A DNA stretch of 64,000 nucleotides from Senecio squalidus (Eukaryota > Streptophyta > Magnoliopsida > Asterales > Asteraceae), in assembly GCA_910822075.1 (NCBI GenBank), contig CAJVGC010000591.1, positions 44,136,611 through 44,200,610 of the forward strand. The letters are read 5' to 3'. Of the stretch, positions 1-11,493 are shown piece after piece. A model generated the notes under the pieces. That model was not told the DNA's origin. It saw nothing but the letters and a program-made list of their open reading frames with translations, and did no database searches. Numbering within the stretch: the first letter of the stretch is position 1; the number at the start of each line of letters is the position of its first letter. The translations under genes were made by a program, and so were the position numbers.

Positions 1-1242
1 TGAATCGTCATTTCACTCTGACTATCGGTTTGGGGATGGTAGGTGTGCTAAGGTCTAGTCGAGTCCCGAGAGATTTCTGAAGTGCATTCCAAAAATCGGG
101 ACGTGAATCGATTATCCCTGTTGGATATGAGGGAGAGAGGTTTTCCATGACAAGTGACGATCTCCTTAATGTAAAATAGAGAAAACTTTTCCATGGAGTA
201 GTTCTCTCGGACAGGTAGGAAGTGTGGAAATTTCGTTAACCGGTCCACGATTACCCAAATTGTGTCATTTCCCTTTGCTGTACGGGGCAATTTGGTTATG
301 AAGTCCATGGAGATCTGTTCCCACTTCAATAAGGGAATCTCCGGCTGTTGCAGTAGACATGAGGGTTTCTGATATTCCGCCTTCACCTTAGGGCATGTCA
401 GTCACTTAGCTACGTACAAGGCGATTTCCTTCTTCATGCGTGGCCACCAATAATTTTCCCGGAGGTCTTTTTACAGTTTGTCGGATCCCGGGTGGATAGA
501 ATATCGGGAACGGTGGCCTTCATCTAGTATAAGTTTCCGAAGGCTTTTCGGATCTCGGAATCCACGCTCGGTTGTCGAAGTAGTGGATTCCGTCCGGATT
601 AAGCTCAAATTCCCTCACATGGTTATGTAGTGTCGCGTCCTTAAGGTTCTCGGGTTTCAATGCTTTGCTCTGAGCTCTAGCGATTTGAGTTTGAGCTTCT
701 GAAATGATTCCTCTTGTTCTTTGCCCCAAAGGAAATCTTAATTTTTCGGAGTGAGTTCGGTTAAAGGCTTGGCGATCTTTGAGAAATTCTCAATGAACCT
801 TCGATAGTAGCCAGCCAATCCTAGGAATTTTCGGATTTCCGTCGGAGTCGTTGGGGCTTGCCATTTCTCAATCACTTTGATTTTGGCTGGGTCTACGTGA
901 ATTCCCTCCTTATTGATCATATGACCAAGGAAATGTACTTCTCGGAGCCAGAATTCACATTTTAGAATTTAGCGTACGATTTCTGATCTCTAAGAATTGC
1001 TAGAATGAGATTCAAGTGTTTCGCTTGGTCTTGCTTATTCCGTGAATAGATGAGGATGTCGTCTATGAATGTGATCACGAACTTATCCAGATATGGTCTA
1101 CACACCCGGATCATCAAACCCATGAGCACTGACGGTGCGTTGGTCAGACCGAATGGCATAACTAGAAATTCGTAATGCCCGTAGCGAGTTCGGAAGGCGG
1201 TTTTAGAAATACCGGGTTCACTGACTCGAACCTGATGATACC
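1..1242 (-). pseudogene. G0: Ty3/Gypsy pol remnant (RT, RNase H stub, integrase)
   Basis: Read on the minus strand, the order is reverse transcriptase, RNase H stub, then integrase, which is the Gypsy order. The RT part (about 1258-962) shows the palm region with the FIDD catalytic box and the MPFGLTNAP signature. The thumb and RNase H start follow at 920-738 (KFLGLAGYYRRFIENFSKIA). Most of RNase H is missing at about 700-735, where sequence jumps to the connection before integrase. The integrase zinc-binding and core region lies at 386-48 (WVIVDRLTKFPHFLPV), with the second catalytic region degenerate. Several frameshifts and stops separate the pieces, so it is dead. The RT is cut at 1242 by LTR-1 and continues at 7932. 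The family resembles plant chromoviruses (Tekay/Del type); that placement is by motif only. The left end lies outside the window. Confidence 0.9.
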
Positions 1243-1694
1243 TGTGACGTCCCGTCAATTTGGAGTACTTATGTTACCGTTATTATTTATATTTTATTCG
1301 CAATTGATTTCGACCCTTGCATTTCGCTTTGTTTTACTCACGGTTTACTGTTATTGAGTATCGTGTTTTCTATATTTGCTGATTCGTCCCCTGTGACGTA
1401 ATAATTTTATTTTATCTAAGTGCCAATTAGTTAGTATCCTCATAATTATAAGTTAGAAGGTTTATGAAAAATTTGTCGGTTATCGTATTCTTTATCGTCG
1501 AGATATCGCGCTTTTGCTCGTATTTACTCTTTACCGAAATCGTGCGAATCTCGAAATCGAAAGTGAAAATATAATATTTAATGAACCTAATATAAAGTAA
1601 ATCAAAGTATGAACTTTCCTAAGTTCAACGCAAAAAGAATCGGGAACTTTCGACGAACGAAACTCCTTAACAATCGCGCAAACGAAAAAGGGAA

Positions 1695-1745
1695 AAATTC
1701 TGGATTATGCACGCAGTGCGCCGCACAGACCTGCTGGACAGATTT
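1695..1745. repeat. GC-rich island 1 of LTR-1
   Basis: A short GC-rich patch in AT-rich LTR sequence, about 460 bp from the LTR start, containing GTGCGCCGCACAG. A related patch with TGTGCGCCG recurs at 2770-2825. Every copy of this LTR has a GC-rich patch at these two relative places, but its sequence differs between copies. Confidence 0.6.
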
Positions 1746-2764
1746 TTGTTGTTTTGTGTGAGTCATTTTTGCATGTGTTGTGGTTGGGGGAACTTTCCCA
1801 AACGTGTAGGACTCTTAGAAAACTCTGGAAACAAGACATGTGGGGTCTTTAGATGATCAAACAAGCCCTTCATTTGGTCCATACCATCTCTCACTTCACA
1901 CATAAACCAAAACACACACAAACACACATTTTCTCTCAAGATCATTTCCTCCCATTTTCTCTCTAAACCATAACTCATTTCAAGAAATATTGAAGCATAA
2001 AACACACATTTGAAGAAAGATTCAAGTCCAAGATCATCTACATAACAAGTTCCTTTTGGTCTCCATAACTTTTGGTAAGATTCTCCTTAAGTTTTCTTCA
2101 CTTTTTCTTCATTTTTCTCTTCATTTGTTAGAGATTCTAACACCATCCATTTTCTTTTGCATTCCAAGTTATTGTCTACCATAATATCTTTCATTTGGAG
2201 GAAGATCCTTTTTAGTTTTCATGAAGAAAATCTCTAGATCTTGGTAAGTAAACTTTTACCGAAAAATCTCTCCGAAAACGTTATTTATCATCTTGCATGC
2301 AAAGATCTAATCTAATGGTGGTTATATTTATGTTTTTGGAGCTGAATATTTCTCATCATCTCACCACCAAAAAGTTACTTTCGGGTTTATATTCTCAAGC
2401 TAAAGATCTTGCGGTTGTTATTCGGTAAAATCGATAATTTCTCCATATTCATCTTTTTATATATTTCGTCATTATTTTTTTGTATATTTCGGTTATTAGC
2501 CTTGAAAAATGGTTAGGAATAATATACTAGACCAACAGTTGTGAATATTTTGGTTATGGACAAAGATTTGGACAAAAATATGTAAAAAATGTGATTATTA
2601 CCGAAATTAACATATTGTATGTATTAGTATGTAAAAGGGTATATTTATATATACATAACGCTTGGTAAATGTATTTGGAACATAATGTAACTTATTAACA
2701 GTAAGCGTTTTTACCAAAAAGTCTTTGAACAAACGGATTTCGGCAAAACATCAAAACGATGTTT

Positions 2765-2832
2765 GCTGGAAACAGCACCTGTGCGCCGTCCTAGATGCCA
2801 GGACGACGCAGCGGGACTGTTTTCCAGCAAAA
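2765..2832. repeat. GC-rich island 2 of LTR-1
   Basis: The second GC-rich patch of LTR-1, flanked by the inverted pair GCTGGAAACAG and CTGTTTTCCAGC. It carries CTGTGCGCCGTCCT and GACGACGCAGC, which echo island 1 of the same copy. The flanking inverted repeat could form a stem of about 10 bp. Confidence 0.6.
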
Positions 2833-4169
2833 TACTCATTTTGCTTGTTTAGCCGTTTTGACGTTTTGTTCCGTAAATTGTCGTTTTAAAGCCTCCGATT
2901 TCATGTTATGTTTCTAACAAACTCTAAACACTTGTATAAAATACATAAAAGTAACATATTTCGATAAAATATCGTCTTTGGACTCAAAGACGCCAACGCA
3001 ATCAAAAATGTCAAATACTTATTTAAAACGGACATATTACCTACATTTTGTCACACCCCGCTCAAAGCGGAAACACGAGGCTTTCCAGTTAATGATATCA
3101 AGAGTCAAGGATTACAACATTACAACCATAAACAAAACGTCGAATCATATTAATCATGCCATAAAGTTATAAAATACAATACATAGTCAAATGTGAACCA
3201 AATGTCAAATACGAATACAAATCAAATGTCAATACATGGATCATAAAGGAATCACATCAAACAAAACGAATTCCAAATACATAGAATAAATGATCCCAAA
3301 ATAGCATGGCATGATCAAACTAATCCTCAAACTCCTGAAAAAGCGTTAAAAACGACATCAACACATGTTGGTGAATTATTCACAATATTTAAGTAAAAGT
3401 TGACCCAATAAAAGATTTAATGATCATAATAAGTTTCAAAAGCATATCTTGAATTATAACCATAGTGTGAGTATAAATACCAAAGATTAAACATACACTG
3501 AACCTGACCACAACAATCCCCTAACCTAAGGCGATGTTAAACCAAAGGCAACAATTAATCATACGGCCATAACATCCACTCATAGGGACGTCCTATCGAG
3601 CAATGAGGGTAGGTCAAACCCATATAGATCTATATATATGTAAACCGTGGGCAAAAGCTTAACAAATGTATAAGGGGGGCTTACCAAAGCCTAAGGAACA
3701 TCTTAATCTAAGGTGATACTAATACACTAGGCAACAAGATATACATCATATAATAGTTTCAAAATACGCTTTCCAGCCCAAAAATAGTAAAAGATTAGGG
3801 TTACGAATAACTCACAAGATAAGCTCGGCAAGATATCGGGTAAATAATCAATATGGAGCTAACACTCCGCTACGTAAGTGCCCTAAAACAATACAAAATA
3901 GTCTAAGTATCTCTAATAATACAGTACGGTTTAGCCTTGTCGGTTAAGTTTAATATTTATGATTTTATTAAAATATTCCAATGATTTCCAAGTCGAGTCG
4001 TGATGACGGATCAAGGTGACGATGTTCCGTGCCGATAAGGACGGTAGGAAAATATCGATAATTCACGTCATAATTGTCTATTAGAAAGGAGTAATATTCC
4101 GAGTCGAAAATGACTACCAGGAATATCGGTTGAAAGGAACACGGTTACCAAAGTTTTATTGAGATCGAC

Positions 4170-4307
4170 CAAAGTCAACGTCAAAATGTTGACTTGGTCA
4201 AACTCAAAGGTGTTGACTTGGTCAAAGTCAAAGATGTTGACTTGGTCAAAGTCAAAGTCAACATTTTGAAGGAAAGTCAAAGTCAACATAAAAGTCAAAT
4301 TTTGACA
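4170..4307. repeat. TTGAC/GTCAA (W-box-like) array in LTR-2
   Basis: Tandem short repeats of the form GTTGACTTGGTCAAAGTCAA with many copies of TTGAC and GTCAA. TTGAC is the core recognised by plant WRKY factors; that is established knowledge, and any binding here is inference. An equivalent array is present in every other copy of this LTR. Confidence 0.75.
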
Positions 4308-5260
4308 TTTTAAAGAGTTTAAAATCTTTTGAATGAAAATAGTTTGAGAACGATTTTAAAAGAGTTTAACGAAACAAATACAATATTTATCATCATTTGA
4401 GATTACGATCGCATTTTTGAGAAAAGTATATTTATCAAAAATATATACGTTTAGTGAGCATAATAATAATAAATATTATGTTTATGATAGCGATTACGTT
4501 TTTGAGTCCAAAAACGTATATTTGTTAATAGTTACTATTTTTACGTATAGTAATATAGTTATATGTGTTTTAACGTGTTTATATAACGTCTTTTTAGTCA
4601 AAAAGTACATAATAATTACGAAAAACGTTCCGATAATTTTAATAAAATTATTTTAGTAAAATCTATACATTTTTTATGTCCCATAAACTGAGATGTCAAG
4701 ATTTTATATTTATTTCGCATTTTAAATTGACTTTAACGTTTTAACGTTTTAAATACGTTATAAGTTTAAATAAATAGCTAAAAATGTAAAATAAATATTA
4801 CAAGTTCACTTTTATATATTTTTATACCTTATTACAGAATATAAAGTTATGAGAATTTTTATAAAAGTTTTACTTTATAGTTTTAACCATTTAAACATTA
4901 TTTTCGGCATATTTTACGTTATATTTAACCGATTTTTACGTAAAGGTCCGAGTATGGTCAACATTAATAACGTCCAATAATTTCGCTTTTTAATTACGAT
5001 AAAGATGATGAGTTCAAAAATATAAATATTACGTCAAGAAAACGAGATATTAAGATTTTAAGGAAAAACGAGTACTACCGACGTCCTCCGCACAATCTAC
5101 ACGATCTCCGAAAAATCCGAAAATTTCCGACAAGTGAAAACTCCTGAAAACGTAGATAACGCAACAAAAATGAAGGTTAACGGGTCAACGGGGTGAAAGA
5201 AAAACGAAAACGAAAGTCGAAACGGTAGAAAAACGAGTCGTCTAGGAAACTGACCTGATG

Positions 5261-5457
5261 GTGTCCGGACAACCAGCCCCGTCACCGGGTAAAAATGACC
5301 CAGCTCGGTCTTGTGTCCGAGCAAACAGCCCCTTCACCGAGTAAACACGACCCGTCTCCGAGTAAACTTGCCCCGTCACCGAGTAAACAATCCACGACTC
5401 GGTCTTGTGTCCGAGCAAACCGCCCCGTCACCGGGTAAAAATGACCCAGCTCGGGTA
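5261..5457. repeat. Minisatellite in LTR-2
   Basis: GC-rich tandem repeats built on CCCCGTCACCGAGTAAAC, about six partial units, with a higher-order repeat: GTGTCCG(A/G)(G/A)CAA...CACCGGGTAAAAATGACC occurs at 5261 and again at 5408. It occupies the place of GC-rich island 2 in other copies. Confidence 0.75.
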
Positions 5458-5947
5458 GATCGCGACCTGGTCGAAAATTATGAAAAAAACTTGTTTTTTG
5501 TTAGATACGCTTAGCATGGATTCAAGGGGTTTTAAGGGTGTTAATATAACATACTTACAAAGGGTTTTTGGGTGGTTAACACGTGTGAAAAGTCCCGAAA
5601 CCGAATTTGCTCGTTAACGACTCCAAACCGAAATATGAAGATGAAAATTGATTTTTGGCTTTAAAGCTTGAATATTTGTGATGTGTTGGACTTGTTTCTC
5701 TTCCAGAGATGTATAAAACTAATATGGGAGAGAGAGAATGAAGAGAGTCAAAGAAATGAGAGAGAGATGTATGAGTTTGCTGTGTAAGTTGTTGATGATA
5801 AAAAGAAAGAGATAAAAGGAAGTTTGCTTGGGTCAAAACAAGAAGAATGGCAGGGAAAAAGGAGTCTTCATTGAGATCTACAATCTCATCCAAGTTCCCA
5901 AGACATTAACACCAAAATGGGTGAGTTTTGTCAACTAATACAAAAGT

Positions 5948-6032
5948 TAACCCATGGCTAACCCTCTTTAGTAAGTCCACACCATGGCTCAAGCCATTCC
6001 ACAGCCCCATGGCTCACTCAAGTGGGTTAGAA
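5948..6032. repeat. CCATGGCT repeats (GC island 1 of LTR-2)
   Basis: Three copies of the palindrome-containing motif CCATGGCT lie within about 75 bp, in the place where other copies have their first GC-rich island, roughly 450-500 bp from the LTR 5' end. Confidence 0.55.
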
Positions 6033-6666
6033 TGCAAGAAAGGACTAAATTGTGAGTTTGGTTAAGTTTTGGTTAAAAAGGACTAAATTTGTAAAAGATT
6101 TACCGTTAGTTACCGTTAAAGGACAAACTTTGTAATAGATTTACTTAGAGGACTAACTTGTAATAGATTAAGTTAGAGGACTAACTTTGTAATGAAATTT
6201 TGAAATATAATTTTCTTAATCAACGATTACGGCGTTAACAATCTACTTTAATAACACGAGAATACTAACTATTCGGCACTTAGACGATTATAAAGCTTAC
6301 GTCTCGAGAGACGAAGTAATAAAACACATAAAACCCGACTCAAATATACAAAACGTGAGTAAATATAAAGCGAAAAGCAAGGGTCCAAATCATTGCGAAT
6401 AAAAAGAGTAGTTATCAATAAATGAAATATACCTCGAAAAGACGGATTGTCACACATTTTAATAAATAAACATTTGCTACAAAATGCGTTCGTAATCTAA
6501 AGCCGTCAACCATTATTTTTGCGACAAACTTTGTTAAAAACGTTATATAAAGACATTTTACAATATATGTTTGAAAAGTAAAGATTTTTTAACTTCAAAA
6601 TGTCAAAGTATACTTTTACGTCAATTCCAATTATCTTCCGAACTATTATGATTCGACCTCGAATTA

Positions 6667-6840
6667 TTGACTTTAACTCTTACAAAATCAACATCTTTGA
6701 CATTTGACTTTTATAAGTCAACATCTTTGACATTTGACTTTTATAAGTCAACATCCTTGACATTTGACTTTTCTAAGTCAACTTCTTTAACATATGACTT
6801 TTACAAAGTCAACATCTTTAACCTTGGTCAATCTAATAAA
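6667..6840. repeat. TTGAC/GTCAA array in LTR-1
   Basis: Tandem units of about 30 bp, each containing the inverted repeat TTGACTTTTATAAGTCAA followed by CATCTTTGACA. About five units are visible. This is the forward-strand counterpart of the arrays in LTR-2, 3, 4, 5, 6 and 7. Confidence 0.8.
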
Positions 6841-7234
6841 ACCTTGGTATTCAATATTCCTTTCAACCAATATTCCTAGTAGTCGTTTCGACTCGGAATA
6901 TTATCCTTTTCGAATTATTTTTATGACGTGAAATGCCGACATCCTTCCGAGCGGTCCCGATTGACGCGGATCAACGCATTCTAAATACGTCACCTCATTT
7001 AAACTTATTTATTATTGGATTATCGTATTAACCTAATCTTAACCGACAAGGCTAAACCGAACTATACTTGTAGAGATACTGAGACTATATTATTGTTGTT
7101 TAGGGCACTTAGACGGTGGAATTGTAGCTCCGTGATTGTTTATCCGGGATTTGCTGAAGCTTGTATTGTGAGTTATTCGTAGCCCTTGTCTTAAATACCT
7201 TTAGGGCTGTAAAGCGTACTTTAAAAATTGTCTG

Positions 7235-7512
7235 TTTACATGTTAGGCGTAATGTATATTTTGTCTGCTTAAATGTTAGACGTCATCCTGTCTGCTTAAA
7301 TGTTAGACGTTATCTTGTCTGCTTAAATGTTAGACGTCATCTTGTCTGCTAAATGTCGGACGTCATCTTGTCTGCTAAATGTTAGACGTTATCTTGTTTG
7401 CTCAAATGCTAGACGTTATCTTGTTTGCTAAATTGCTAGACGTTATCTTATATCTTGCCTACTAAATTTTTAGACGTTGTTGTGTTTCTTGTCTGCTTAA
7501 TCGTTAGACGCT
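7235..7512. repeat. 27-bp minisatellite in LTR-1
   Basis: About ten head-to-tail units with a 26-27 bp period (starts at 7262, 7289, 7316, 7343, 7369, 7395 and 7422), consensus TGTCTGCTTAAATGTTAGAC followed by GTCATCT. Each unit holds the palindrome GACGTC or a variant. Other copies of the LTR have at most one or two units here, so the expansion is specific to LTR-1. A short ORF through it is an artefact of the repeat. Confidence 0.88.
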
Positions 7513-7931
7513 ATTGATTACCTTATTTCCTAAGAGAATAGGTCTACCTTATAAACTTGTCGTTGGGTCAACTTTTACTTAAAATTGCGAATAATTCACC
7601 AACATGTTGTTGATGTCGCTTTAACGCTTTGCAGGAAATTGAGGATTTCCGTTGATCATGCCATAGTTTATTTTCGGATCGCTTGCTTTTGGGAAATTTG
7701 AATTTGAATCGTTTATTGTAATTTCCATGACGATCCGTTTGTTTATTTCTTTTGGAATTGTATTTGTACTTGGCGTCTTATCGCCTTTAACTTTATGATG
7801 TATTTTGTAACATTTGGCATGATCTATTTAATTTCATGTTTTGTTTATCGGTTATATTGTTGTAATCTTGACTCTTGATATTATAACTGGAACGCCTCGT
7901 GTTTCCGCTCCAAGCGGGGTGTGACAATACC

Positions 7932-8347
7932 CTGAATAGAGATCGATCTTTGAGAAGTAAGATGCACCCTGCAACTGGTCGAATAGATCGTCGATTCAAG
8001 GGAAAGGGTATCGGTTCCTAACGGTCAGTTCATTGAGGTTACGGAAATCGGCGCACATCCTGAAAGTTACGTCTTTCTTTTTAACGAAGAGGATTGGGGC
8101 TCCCTAGGGTGACGTACTAGGAAGAATTTGTCGAAACAGACAATTTCAACTCGGAATCGAGCTAATCAGTCCATTTCGACGTTGATGTCGAAACATTTCA
8201 GTTCTAAGGGGATGAGATCTATGGGGAAGGTCTTATTGGCTAGGCACATTGAACATCCTAGGATTACGTCCTTAGCTTCAAATTCTCGACCATTAGCGTA
8301 ATATTAAGTGAAGCTATCCTTAAGGACTTTAGATCCTAGATTAATAA
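7932..8347 (-). pseudogene. G0: protease and RT N-terminus remnant
   Basis: This continues the G0 pol across LTR-1. On the minus strand, a degenerate aspartic-protease region (IPLELKCFDINVEMDxLA) is followed, after an internal deletion, by the start of reverse transcriptase: RKKDVTFRMCADFRNLNEL-like sequence, then RYPFP, then a FSKIDLYSG-like motif, spread over different frames. That motif is the residue run immediately before the QVRV segment at 1220-1242. Stops and frameshifts are frequent. It is cut at 8347 by LTR-3, and the matching far flank is lost in the assembly gap. Confidence 0.85.
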
Positions 8348-8789
8348 TGTGACGTCCCGTCAATTTGAGGTACTTGAGTTACCGTTATTATTTTAATGTT
8401 ATTCGCAATTATTTTGACCCTTGTATTTCGCTTTGTTTTACTCACGGTTTATTATTGAGAATCGGGTTTTATGTGATTATTTTGATTCGTCCCTTGAGAC
8501 GTAAGATTATGCTCATCTAAGTGCAATAGTTTGTATGGTCATGGTAATAAGTTAGGAGGTGTATGCCAAATTTGTCGGTTAATGTATTCCTTATCTTCGA
8601 GATATCGCGCTTTACTCTTGTTTATCACTTTCCGAAATCGTGTGTATCTCGAAATCGAAAATTAAAGTTTATCATTTAATGAATCATAATACCAAGAATA
8701 TACAAAATGCACTTGTGTAAGTTCATTTGAAATCAATCGGGAACCTTAACGAACGAAAATGCCTAACGATAACGTAAAACGGGATTTTT

Positions 8790-8895
8790 GTTGAACCAGC
8801 CACTCAGCCAACGACTGAATGGATTCAGCCATCGGCTGGGCTCCAGTCAGCGGCTGAGATCCTCCAGCCGGCGGCTGAATGCTGCTGGTCAGCTT
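8790..8895. repeat. GC-rich island 1 of LTR-3
   Basis: Four to five direct or palindromic repeats of CAGCCGGCGGCTGA and variants (CAGCCATCGGCTG, CAGTCAGCGGCTGA) lie about 450-550 bp from the LTR start. The same palindrome CAGCCGGCGGCTG recurs at 9546-9560 in island 2 of the same LTR, and is absent from the other copies. Confidence 0.7.
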
Positions 8896-9537
8896 TTTGG
8901 TGACTCATTTTTGCATGAAAAACGAGTGGGACACTTGTTTCAACCCGATTTGACCCCCTTTTCTGCTAGAATTTACAGTCCCTATGCTCTATTACCTTAT
9001 TTCTTTTCATTTTCCTTCATTTTATTACCACAAACACACACATTTCTTGGTGTTTTCTCCAAAACTCTCTCTATTTTCTTCATTGTGGCTGTAAATCCCA
9101 TCCAAGAACCATCAAATAATCACCATAAACATCACCAAAAACTGTTCTTAACAACGAAGGGAGCAAGAGGTGGTGATTCTTCCGGTTGGATGCTTTGGTT
9201 TTCATCATTTTCGGGTCAAATCTTCATCAAAATCGTCTAGATCTTAACACACTCTTCTCTTTGAGGTATAATAACTAAAACCTAGTGTTTTGATTTACAT
9301 TTCATCACTTGCATGTTTAATCTAACATCAAGTAATGGTTTTTATAAAGTTTTTATGGTGATTTATCTAAGAACACAAGTTTTATAAAAGTTTACAAAGA
9401 TCTTGATAGATAAAGTTGTTATTCGAAGAGATATATAAACATTTTAAAGATTTATAAGTTGCATGTCGAGATCTACAGAAAAGATGTTTGGAAAATGCTT
9501 AAAATCGCTAAAATAACAAAAATCTGGAGCTGACTTT

Positions 9538-9592
9538 GGAGTCCCAGCCGGCGGCTGGATAGTCCCAGCCTGCGGCCGCATACTTCTGTTAA
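9538..9592. repeat. GC-rich island 2 of LTR-3
   Basis: Contains CCCAGCCGGCGGCTGGA and CCCAGCCTGCGGCCGC. It matches island 1 of this copy rather than the islands of LTR-1, LTR-4 or LTR-5. Confidence 0.65.
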
Positions 9593-10304
9593 CTCGGATT
9601 TTGTGTTTTTGCTAATTATCGGTGGTTGTCTTGTGTTTTGGAGGCGGATATTCTCATCACCACACCACTGAAGTCTTTTGTTCCAGATCTTGTCAAAGCT
9701 TGCGGGTGTTAACGGTATAAATCGCTACTCTTGTGAATCTTTCGATGTCATTATCTTTCGTTATTTCGGTTTTAGCCTTTCAAACGGTTAGGAATAAATA
9801 TTAGACCAACACCTATTGTATTTTGTCGGATTGGACTGAGATTGGACAAATAATGTTAAAATATAATTTAACCAAAAGTATCGTATTTAACTTATTATCG
9901 TATTATGTATTATGAGAAAAGCTTAAAATGCAAATTGTTATCGAGCGGGAAAGTGTACAAATTTTGGACGAATATTTTATGAAGCGGAAGCGCTGCTGAA
10001 ATTTCCTCTCACGACTTTTTACGACTATAAAACATTTGTATAAGTAACACATAAAAGTAACATATTATGCACAAACATCGTCTTTGGACTCAAAGACGCC
10101 AACGTAATCGTAACTGTCATAATATTACTTAAAACGGATGTTTTAACCTCTTCGCGATATATTAAACTTCGCCACAAATTTGATCGTTGTTTTAATTCAT
10201 CAAAATATGTTTTTACGACAAACTTTATAAAATGGTTTTGAAGGACATTTTACTCTAGTATTTTAAAAGGAAAAGACTTTAAATTATCCAAAGTGCCAAA
10301 GTTG

Positions 10305-10470
10305 GACTTTTATGTTGACTTTGACTTTATTTCAAATTGACTTTGGTTTTACTTCAAATTGTTGACTTTGACTTTTATAAAGTCAACATTCTTGACATTT
10401 GACTTTTATAAAGTTAACATCTTTGACTTTGACCAAGTCAACCTCTTCGACGTTGACCTTGGTCGATTTA
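10305..10470. repeat. TTGAC/GTCAA array in LTR-3
   Basis: Repeated TTGACTTT and AAGTCAACAT units in both orientations, in the same relative place as in the other LTR copies. Confidence 0.75.
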
Positions 10471-11393
10471 ATAAAACCTTCGTGTCAATATTCTTTTCGA
10501 CTCGGAATACTCATTCTTTCCAGCGATCACTGTGGACGTGAAATACCGATATCTTGCCGCTCGTCCTTCTTGGCGCGGAACATCGTCTCCTAAATACGTC
10601 ATCTAGTGTAAACTTATTAATTGTTGGAATATTTTATTAAACTTAATCTTAACCGACAAGGATAAACCGGACTAGACTTATAGAGATACTGAGACTATGT
10701 TGTTTATTGTTTAAGGCACTTAGACGGTGGAGTTGTAGCTCCGTGGTTATTTACCCGAGATTTGCTGAAGTTTGTATTGGGAGTTATTCGTAGCCCTTGT
10801 CTTTACAATTTTTGGGCTGTAAAGCCTATTTTAAATTGTCTGCTTGTATGCCGAACTTTGCTGATTATCTTGTTTGCCTAGTGGATTAGGTCTGCCTTAG
10901 ATTGGATACCATTAGCCCTTGTTGGGGCCCCCTTATACACTTGTTAAGATTTATGCCCAACGGTTTTACATATATATAGATCTATATGGGTTATAGACCT
11001 AACCCTCACTGGTCGGTAGAATGTTTCTAGGAGTGGATGTTATGGCCGGTTAATTAATTGTTACCTTTTGTTCGCAACCTCAGGATTTGGGGTTGTACGG
11101 TCAGGTTCAGTGTATGAATTGTCTAGGCATAGTACCTCTCACTATTGGTTGTTGAAAACAAGATATATCGTTTGAACTTAACATTTTGTTAAAATGGTCG
11201 TTGGGTCAACTTTTACTGAAAATTGCGAATAATTCACCAACATGTTGTTGATCTCGTTTTAACGCTTTGCAGGAGTTTGATGATTTCATTGATCATGCCA
11301 TGTTGTTTTCGGATCGCTTGTTTTGGGAAATTTGAATTTGTAATGTTTGATATAATTTCCATGTTGATCCGCTTGTTGACTTTTGAAGTTGTA

Positions 11394-11493
11394 NNNNNNN
11401 NNNNNNNNNNNNNNNNNNNNNNNNNNNNNNNNNNNNNNNNNNNNNNNNNNNNNNNNNNNNNNNNNNNNNNNNNNNNNNNNNNNNNNNNNNNNN
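11394..11493. other. Assembly gap (100 N)
   Basis: Exactly 100 Ns, the usual placeholder for unknown length. The left edge is inside LTR-3 and the right edge is inside the CP-H spacer. At least the LTR-3 end, its TSD and the gag-pol of CP-H are missing. ORFs predicted across it are not real. Confidence 0.99.

Larger units (their letters stand above)
3049..6454 (-). mobile_element. LTR-2: inverted solo Gypsy LTR nested in LTR-1
   Basis: The plus-strand start TGTCACACCCCGCTC is the reverse complement of the family's 3' end, and the right end ...TTGTCACA is the diverged 5' end. It is flanked by CATTT at 3044-3048 and 6455-6459. Length is 3406 bp. It inserted into LTR-1, so it is younger as an insertion, but its right end is the most diverged of all copies. 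It has its own versions of the family's variable blocks: a TTGAC array (4170-4307), a minisatellite (5261-5457) and CCATGG repeats (5950-6030). No coding sequence. Confidence 0.88.
1243..7926 (+). mobile_element. LTR-1: solo Gypsy LTR carrying a nested LTR
   Basis: It begins TGTGACGTCCCGTCAATTTG and ends GGGGTGTGACA, and is flanked by the direct repeat ATACC (1238-1242 and 7927-7931). Removing one ATACC and the element rejoins the interrupted G0 reverse transcriptase in frame. Without the nested LTR-2 and its duplication it is about 3.27 kb, the same size as the other copies. No gag or pol lies between its ends, so it is a solo LTR left by LTR-LTR recombination. The same ends sit next to a primer-binding site and a polypurine tract in GY1, which identifies the sequence as an LTR. 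The short ORFs inside look like chance. Confidence 0.9.
8348..11393 (+). mobile_element. LTR-3: Gypsy LTR, 3' end lost in the gap
   Basis: It starts TGTGACGTCCCGTCAATTTG and follows LTR-4 along its whole length until the run of Ns; by comparison with LTR-4 about 180 bp of the 3' end are missing. No coding region of the element is seen. The 150-aa ORF at 8788-9240 lies over the GC-rich island and a CA/CT-rich leader-like stretch and has no recognisable domain. The TSD cannot be read because the right flank is not in the assembly, so whether it is solo or part of a full element is open. Confidence 0.85.

Noticed and set aside
5576..5893. 105-codon minus-strand ORF in LTR-2
   Set aside because: Phenylalanine/serine/leucine-rich translation of CT-rich leader sequence; not conserved in the other copies.
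7161..7352. Repetitive ORF with CLNVRRH repeats
   Set aside because: It is only the translation of the 27-bp minisatellite.
7235..7512. CRISPR-like array of ~27-bp repeats
   Set aside because: Units are head to tail without spacers, in plant LTR sequence.
1243..7926. The 3.1-kb TGTGACG...TGTGACA units as DNA transposons or Helitrons
   Set aside because: Ends are not true inverted repeats, TSDs are 5 bp, and in GY1 the same unit sits next to a primer-binding site and polypurine tract, so it is an LTR.
8788..9240. 150-codon ORF in LTR-3
   Set aside because: It overlaps the variable GC-rich island, has no counterpart in the other LTR copies and no domain.
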